From Delphinus delphis (taxonomy: Eukaryota > Chordata > Mammalia > Artiodactyla > Delphinidae), in the NCBI RefSeq assembly GCF_949987515.2, contig NC_082702.1:48577600-48641599 (forward strand): 64,000 nt of DNA, in the 5' to 3' direction. Shown piece after piece: positions 57,478 through 64,000 of this stretch. Made by a program: the position numbers and the translations under genes. The notes under the pieces were generated by a model. That model had not been told where the DNA came from. It saw only the letters and a program-made list of their open reading frames with translations, and did no database searches. The stretch's first letter is position 1; each line of letters starts with the position of its first letter.

Positions 57478-58126
57478 ATGGCTTCAGGGCTTTGTAAGGG
57501 TGCCTCTGCGGCTGCGTGCTGGACCGACCCCCCACCACCACCACCCCCGCATGCTGCGTGGAGGGACACTGCCTCCCCCGCTTCCTTCCTCCGTGTGCGC
57601 ATGCTCACACATCAAGCATCCTTATCAACCTGCCTCCTCCTCAGTCACAGCACTGACTCGTGGAAAGCATCTGAAGATATAAAAACTGCCTTTTCTGGCT
57701 CACTAGGCCACGAGCAGATTTCTTTCACCTTTGTGCTGGACCCTGAGATATGCTGCCCAGACACCCCCGCAAGGGAGGGCTCGCTGCCCCGGGCTGAGAA
57801 TGCTGTGAGCCTTTGGCGACCACCTCAGCTGCAGAGCTGCCTCGCCCAAGCTCATGCATCTCCCCGGGGTGGCCCATATCTAATGGCTGTTAGATGCTTA
57901 AGTGTAAAGTCCTGGCCCTCTATGCATGGCTCTGGACGATTCTGGGCGGCCATTCTAGCCCTAAAGCTCCCCATGGGTTCAGGCAAGAGTACTGCTGGGC
58001 CAGGACTGCCGCTCAGATTCTCCACGTCCTAATTTTTCCCCTCCCTTCAACAACTGTTGGTCCCAAGGTCACTCCTTATTAAGCATCCTGCTTAATAAAC
58101 TCAGGGTGTGCTTCCTAAAGAACCCA
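57478..58126 (+). mobile_element. GC-richer block resembling an LTR 3' portion
   Basis: The right part has 'aacaactgttggtcccaagg', 'tcactccttattaagcatcc', 'tgcttaataaactcagggtg' and 'cttcctaaagaacccaaccc', which recalls the polyadenylation-signal end of a mammalian LTR. The longest frame of the window (184 codons, 57478-58032) lies here. It begins with a proline tract from a CCA run and has no recognised domain. I favour a chance frame within an old repeat; a real gene is unlikely but not excluded. Confidence 0.38.
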
Positions 58127-58130
58127 ACCC

Positions 58131-58251
58131 AGGACTTCCCTGGTGGTCCGGTGGTTAGGACTCCACGCTTCCACTGCAGGGAACACCGGTTCGATCCCTG
58201 GTCGGGGAGCTAAGGTCCTGCATGCTGCGTGGCAGGGCCAAAAAAAAAAAA
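58131..58251 (+). mobile_element. Short CHR-2-like SINE
   Basis: Head 'aggacttccctggtggtccg', 'ccggttcgatccctggtcgg', 'gcatgctgcgtggcagggcc' and an A12 tail. No TSD was found; it abuts the end of the LTR-like block. Confidence 0.88.
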
Positions 58252-58910
58252 GCATTTTCTCATTCCTTATCTGCCACTGGATCTAGTTTTCTTAAAAAAG
58301 AAAAATAGGGACTAACCCCACATAGCACTTTTTAGTACAAATTGTAACACTTGGGCAAGCAATCAGTTCACTAGGGAGAGGAATTATATGATCCTTACCC
58401 TTAAATGTATTCTCTGCGATCTCACGGGAGAGAGAACATTATTACATGTGGGGCAGCTCTAATTACAAGAAATAACTGCAAGTAAATACAAGGTAGCTCC
58501 CCCACCTCAGATGACAAATTTTACCAAGAGACAAAGCCACCCTGTGAAAAACGCCAACATTTTCATCTCCACAACATTACAAGGAAGTGTCAAGTCCAAA
58601 AAAATCAACCCAAGGAAAAGCACATTTGACAAATACCTGCTAACAGGAGCTCGTTATTCCACCTGCAATGGAGTTTTAATCAGTAAAACAGGAAACATAC
58701 CATAGACTTAATACTCACAGATATAGTTATCTGCTAACAGTCAGTAAAAGTCTTTAAGATCAGAGTGAATAAAGTGTAGTGGGAGAGCAAAGGGAAAGCA
58801 TCTTTCCTAAATGCTATATAACTTGAGGGCATATTCCAGATCTGAGCATTACAGCTTAAGTCCATATTCTATAATTCCTTGTGACTGTTGGATATTCATT
58901 GTTAGTTATT
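58252..58910. other. No recognisable gene or repeat
   Basis: AT-rich DNA, nothing assigned. Confidence 0.4.
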
Positions 58911-59075
58911 TCTAATTCCATTAGAGTCACCTGGAGAGCTTTAAAAATACTGACGCCAAGTTCCACTAACAAAGGTTGATTTCATTGTTCTGGGTAGCCC
59001 AGGAATCAGGATTTTTAAAAGCAGGGTCTGGGTTATTCTCATGTACAGCCAAGGTTTGGGAACCATCATTCATAG
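58911..59075. mobile_element. MER5-like hAT MITE
   Basis: 'ccattagagtcacctggaga' 'gctttaaaaatactgacgcc' in the left half and 'aatcaggatttttaaaagca' with 'gccaaggtttgggaaccatc' in the right half match the MER5A/B pattern. Confidence 0.68.
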
Positions 59076-59739
59076 GCACTCAAGATGTAGCTGCTCATGT
59101 TTTCCCTTAAATCTCACCAGCTCAGTTAACCTGTGCTGATGCATCTCTTCCTCACTCGGTCACTCCTTTGCAAGTATTTCTATAAGGCGAAAAGAGGTGC
59201 CTCACAGTTGCTCCCAGCTATGAAGCAGACTCTGATGTTTTGCCTTCTATGGTTCCAGTAATGTCACCCTTGAGCCACTGTTCTGTACTCCTGGGGAGGC
59301 TCCTGTTGTGAGTCCTCCCTCCCAGGAAAGTTACAGTCTGCCAACTGGCACTGTCCGCAAGACCCCCACTACTGTGCAAAACCTCCTGTGATTGTCAGCA
59401 TCGTCTCCAGGCCCTGGTGTACAATATCCCACAGAGAATTTGTCTGAAAACAGTCTTTATGTCCATGAGACAAGCTGCTATTTAAATATTCAGGACAAAT
59501 CCCATGGGATTCCCAAATGCCCCGTCATTACCCTCCAAACCTATTTGAAAGCACAGCCTCTATTTCACTGTAAATTTCCTCTCTGTTTTGATGAATCCCA
59601 GTTAACTCGTCTTCTCAATTTCTCATTTCTCTTCATTCTTCTCACCTATCTTATGGGCACATATATCCCTTATTTTCCAATCTCAAGAGCAATTCTGCAT
59701 CTATGAGTTTATCATATAAAAATGCACATAGGATTTTTT
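59076..59739. other. No recognisable gene or repeat
   Basis: Pyrimidine-biased DNA. The 104-codon frame at 59392-59706 has no recognisable domain. Confidence 0.4.
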
Positions 59740-59960
59740 GCATAATGTTGAATATTCAAGGATGCTCACATGCAATGTTATTAGCACTAGCAAATAATTA
59801 GCAAACACCTAAGTGTCTCTCAGTACGGCAATGGTTAATAAATCCATGGTATCCCCATCCTAGAAGTAACTAATAATACTAGAAATAAGAAGGTGTACCT
59901 GTTTGTGCCTACATGGAAAATTTCTGATAGATATTTTTTTAAAAAAAAGAAAGCAAGCTG
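59740..59960 (+). mobile_element. Old L1M 3' end, left part (host of nested L1)
   Basis: 'attagcactagcaaataatt', 'aacacctaagtgtctctcag', 'ggcaatggttaataaatcca' and finally 'agaaagcaagctg' follow the old L1M 3' region. The match continues at 61994 after the nested L1. Confidence 0.62.
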
Positions 59961-61983
59961 AACTGAATGAAGAAATAGATATTCTGAAGAGACCAATCAC
60001 TAGAACTGAAAAAGAATCTGTAATAAAAAAAAAAAACCCTCCCTACAAACAACAGCCCAGGACCAGATGGCTTCATAGGTGAATTCTACCAAACATACAT
60101 AGAAAAACTCATACCGATCCTTCTCAAACTCTTCCAAAAGATTGAAGAGGAGGGAACACTCCCAAAGACATTCTATGAAGCCACCATCACCCTGATACCA
60201 AAAGCAGACAAAGATACCACCAAGAAAAGAAAATTACAGGCCAATACCTTTTTTTTTCTTTTTGGCTGCACTGCGCAGCTTAAGGGATCTTAGTTCCCCG
60301 ACCAGGAAATGGCCAGACTACCCAAAGTGATCTACAGATTTAACGGGATCCCTATCAAAATATGCAAGACATTTTTCATGGAACTACAATAAATAATCCT
60401 AAAATTTATATGGAATCACAAAAGACCCAGAATTGCCAAAGCAATCCTGAGGAACAAGAACAAAGCTGGAGGCAATACCCTTCCAGACTTCAGACAATAC
60501 TACAAAGCTACAGTAATCCAAACAGCATGGTACTGGCACAAAAACAGACACACAGATCAATGGAACAGAAAAGAGAACCCAGAAATAAACCCACACACTT
60601 AACAATCAATTAATCCTCAACAAAGGAGGCAAGAATATACAACGGAAAAAAGACAGTCTCTTCAACAAGTGGTGCTGGGACAGTTGGACAGCACATGTTA
60701 GGACACACCCTCACACCATGCACAAAAATAAACTCAAAATGGCTTAAAGACTTAAACATAAGACATGACACCATAAAACTCCTAGAAGAAAACATAGGCA
60801 AAATATTCTCTGACATAAATCATACCATACCACTGTTTTCTTAGGTCAGTCTCCCAAGGCAATAGAAACAAAAGCAAAAATAAACAAATGGTACCTAATC
60901 AAACTTACAAGCTTTTGCACAGCAAAGGAAACCATAAACAAAACAAAAAGACAACCTACAGACTGGGAGAAATATTTGCAAATGATGTGACTGACAAAGG
61001 CTTAATTTCCAAAATATACAAACAGCTCATACAGCTCAAAAACAAACAACCCAATCGAAAAATGGGCAGAAGACCTAAATAGACAATTCTCCAAAGAAGA
61101 CATACAGATGGCCAACAGGCACATGAAACGATGCTCAACATCACTAATTATTAGAGAAATGCAAATCAAAACTACAATGAGGCACCACATCACGCCACTC
61201 AGAATGGCCGTCATTAAAAAGTCTATAAATAACAAATGCTGGAGAGGGTGTGGAGAAAAGGGAACCCCCCTACACTGTTGGTGGGAATGCAAGTTGGTGC
61301 AGCCACTATGGAAAACAGTATGGAGGTTCCTCAAAAAACTAAAATTAGAGTTGCCATATGATCCAGCAATCTCATTCCTGGGCATATATCCGGACAAAAC
61401 TGTAATTCAAAAGGATACATGCACCTCTATGTTCATAGCAGCACTTTCCCGATAACCGACAGGGAAACAACCTAAATGTCCATCGACAGAGGAATGGATA
61501 AAGAAGATGTGGTGCATATATACAATATATGGCTGGAATATTTCTCAGCCATAAAAGAACAAAATAATGCCATTTGCAGCTACATGGATGGACTTAGAGA
61601 TTATCATACTAAGTAAAGTAAGTCAGAAAGACAAATACCATATGATACCACTTATATGTGGAATCTAAAATATGACACAAATGAACTTATCTGCAAAACA
61701 GAAACAGACTCACAGACATAGAGAACAGACTTGTGGTTGCCAAGGGGGAAGGATGGGATAGGGATGGATTGGGAGTTTGGGGTTAGCAGATGCAAATTAT
61801 TATATATAGAATGGATAAACAACAAGGTCCTACTGTATAGCATAGGGAACTATATTCCATATCCTCTGGTAAACCATAATGGAAAAGAATATAAAAAAGA
61901 ATGTATACATATGTTTAACTGAATCACTTTGCTGTACAGAAGAAACTAACACAACATTGTAAATCAACTATTCTTCAACAAAG
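59961..61983 (+). mobile_element. L1 ORF2 C-terminal half and 3' UTR, nested and rearranged
   Basis: Left part 59961-60248 encodes the start of the reverse-transcriptase region (translation includes GEFYQT and a following LPKTFYEA). Right part 60307-61983 encodes the C-terminal half ([19 protein letters not shown]) and the 3' UTR. Between them several hundred bp expected in ORF2 are missing and a SINE fragment is present. An in-frame TAA lies at 60390-60392, so it cannot encode a full protein. Flanks aaagaaagcaagctg (59946-59960) and aaagaaagggagctg (61984-61998) match at 13 of 15. Confidence 0.85.
60249..60306 (-). mobile_element. Partial CHR-type SINE inside L1 ORF2
   Basis: Reversed tail (T10, 'cttttt'), then 'ggctgcactgcgcagcttaa' and 'gggatcttagttccccgacc' 'agg', where homology stops mid-element and L1 resumes at 'aaatggccagactaccc'. 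The head of the SINE, including both promoter boxes, is lost. Confidence 0.8.
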
Positions 61984-61993
61984 AAAGAAAGGG

Positions 61994-62290
61994 AGCTGCA
62001 GAATAATATGTATAGTACACCCCATTATGTAAAAAAAAGTACAAAATTAGTTGTCTATCTAGAAACAAAACTACATACACATATATCAATACATACACAT
62101 ATACACAGATATGCACACAAATGCACAGAAAAAGAGGTATGGAAGAGCCTTCCAAACTACTCACAGTGACACATGCAAGGAGTCCTGTAGAACTGAGAAT
62201 GGGATGGGATGAAGGACAACTTACACTGAAGTCATTTCTATAATTCCTGCACTCCTTACCTACATTTACAAATCGTTTTGGAATTGTTTT
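61994..62290 (+). mobile_element. Old L1M 3' end, right part
   Basis: 'gctgcagaataatatgtata' 'gtacaccccattatgtaaaa' continues the element at 59740-59960, followed by 'aaaagaggtatggaagagcc' and 'cctgcactccttacctacat'. Diverged. Confidence 0.6.
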
Positions 62291-63284
62291 TAAATTAAAT
62301 GAGAAGATTACCCACCCAGATATGGTAATTAGGTCATTAATAAGTTTGGCAAGATCTTCAGCACCCTGGTGGGGTGAGGGCCAGAAGATGGTAGTTGATG
62401 GGGAGATCATCTCCAAACCTTCATGTTGCACCATTTTATTATGGTAAATCTACTGTCACACACCCAAAGATGCATTCTGGCTTACAGAACCTGAAGCTTA
62501 TACAATTTGGGGATGTCTAAGAAAAAGAAAATTAGTAATATAAAATTTTATTTGAATAAGAAAACACAAATGTCAAAAACATCAGAAAATATTTATTATT
62601 TGTCTGACACGCCTTCAATAATAATTTTCCAGATATTCACATCTGGCTCTGGACATTCATGCCTTTCTCCTCTCATCACTTCTGATGCCCAGAGCCATAG
62701 GATGTGATTCTACAACCACAGGTTTTCTGGCCCTGTGCTTTCATGTCATGATGCGAAGTGGGTCAGCTAGTGTGGGTGGTAAGAATATTCCTGGAAAACA
62801 TTCCTATACTGGTATGACCAGCAATAATTTAACTATACATGGAAATGACCGCAAACCACACAACATATGTTATTAACCCTAACCAACTGTATGTCCGAAT
62901 CAACTTCTCTTTAGCTGGATTCCCAAAATGCCTGTGACCTCTCCATCACTCCCTGACAGGAAGTGTGACAGTGAGACCAGCCTTTGTGTGTGTGATCAAG
63001 AATAATCTCGAGAATATTAAGTTCTTGATGGGGGAGAGCATGATGAATATAGGTAAAAGAGTGAAATGGGCAAAAACAATACAGGACATTTTTGTCTAGT
63101 GTACCATTCCAGGCTATATAGGAGGTGAAGATAACCCATATATACTGGTTGTATCACAAATCTCTTCTAATAGTTTAGCAGCTGGGATATTTCAAGATGC
63201 CCCAATCCAACCATCTCCCCTCTATAAAGATTTGACAGCATCACCTTCTGTAGAAAAACCTGTGATACGGCTTAACTGCTCTAG
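62291..63284. other. No recognisable gene or repeat
   Basis: AT-rich DNA, nothing assigned. Confidence 0.4.
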
Positions 63285-63756
63285 AATTGAGTCCTGATTT
63301 CCAAAGCTTGACCCTCAAAACTTTCATAATTTGGTCCTGTCCAAATTTCACATCTCCCCATGTACCCCCAGGGTATCCCCACCCTACCCACACCCATCTA
63401 CATGAGGGATTATCTAGACAAAATGCCCTTCCATATCCCACTGACTTTCCAGAATATTTGTCCTTTCCTCTTCTTTCTGTCAGTAAAAAACCTTACTTAT
63501 TATCCTACAAGACTCAACTCAAATACTGCCTTCTAGCTAAAGCACAGCACAGTCTATCTCATTGGAATTCACTGCTTCCCCTTCAGCCTCCCAAGGCATT
63601 CGGCACAGGATTCTATTATTACACATAACACACAGCACGGTCAGGCCTGGAGTCGTAATTGTACCCATGTGGGCTCTCTGGCACCCAGGTGGATCTTACT
63701 GATCATTGGTCTGCATGTGGGGAGCAAGTGATCAATAAATCTTTGTAGACTTGAAT
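63285..63756 (+). mobile_element. L2 LINE 3' end
   Basis: 'aatttggtcctgtccaaatt', 'acaagactcaactcaaatac', 'tgccttctagctaaagcaca' and the 3' end 'gatcaataaatctttgtaga' follow the forward L2 order. The 113-codon frame at 63287-63628 lies within it. The last 240 bases of the window hold nothing recognisable. Confidence 0.6.
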
Positions 63757-64000
63757 TAGGCTGGATAATTGCAAAATTATGTCACCGAAAGTCAGTCTTG
63801 TTAGAAAGCCTATGAAATGCCAAATGTGGCCTTTACTGCAGGTTGTCTAAGAGAACTACTAAGCAGCTACTGTACCCTAGTGTTAAAAGATATTTCTTTG
63901 GAAAAACAAAATAAAGTTAAAATCATGACTGTCATACAAATGTACAATGAACACTTGCAAAAGGGAACCAGTAAGAAGTTAAAATTTGTTCAAAGAATTC

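Noticed and set aside
61108..61455. 115-codon frame with clear protein similarity
   Set aside because: It is the C-terminal part of L1 ORF2 in a truncated element, so it is annotated as L1, not as a gene.
61964..62434. 156-codon reverse frame
   Set aside because: It runs through the end of a nested L1 and old L1M sequence and contains low-complexity Val/Tyr stretches from CA/TA repeats.
1..64000. Whole window considered for an operon-like or novel defence system
   Set aside because: Repeat content and absence of long frames show mammalian intergenic or intronic DNA; no multi-gene system is present.

Overview
The window is nuclear DNA of a mammal, almost certainly a cetacean (dolphin or whale). 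The diagnostic signal is a set of about 17 tRNA-derived SINEs with the head 'gggcttccctggtggcgcagtgg' type sequence (CHR family). Many are the GC-rich subtype ending in 'gcccgcgtaccgc' plus an A tail, which I know as the cetacean CHR-1 form. No BovB or Bov-A type elements were recognised, which argues against a ruminant. Species assignment is inference from these repeats.

I found no convincing protein-coding gene, exon series, tRNA, rRNA or CRISPR. The longest open frames (184, 170, 158 and 156 codons) are isolated and look like chance frames; several lie in repeats. The window is best read as intergenic DNA, or the interior of a very large intron, with a dense record of transposition.

Layout. 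1-5.2 kb: MaLR-type LTRs, a short L1 3' end with a perfect target-site duplication (TSD), and three CHR SINEs, two associated with one MLT1-like LTR. 5.2-13.7 kb: mostly old sequence with MIRs, a 79-bp mariner MITE, one long SINE, and an MLT1-like LTR broken by two L1 3' ends. 13.7-24.3 kb: SINEs, L2 fragments and an approximately 1.1-kb LTR-like insertion inside an old L1. 24.4-30.3 kb: repeat-poor. 30.3-34.3 kb: a hAT MITE with a perfect 8-bp TSD, old L1, SINE, MLT1-like LTR and MLT2-like LTR. 34.3-37 kb: repeat-poor and AT-rich, with a diverged local duplication. 37-39.7 kb: L2, L1, MIR, L2, then a three-level nest (LTR, L1, small retrosequence). 40-52.8 kb: L1 pieces, a 57-bp tandem duplication, MaLR LTRs, MIRs and SINEs. 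53-64 kb: mostly unassigned DNA, one long SINE, an LTR-like GC-richer block, a young L1 nested inside an older L1, and an L2 near the right end.

Nothing here works together as a pathway. The value of the window is as a stratified transposition history: L2/MIR/MER5 oldest, then MaLR/ERVL LTRs and old L1, then lineage-specific L1, mariner and CHR SINEs. Family names come from memory of consensus sequences; no database search was run.
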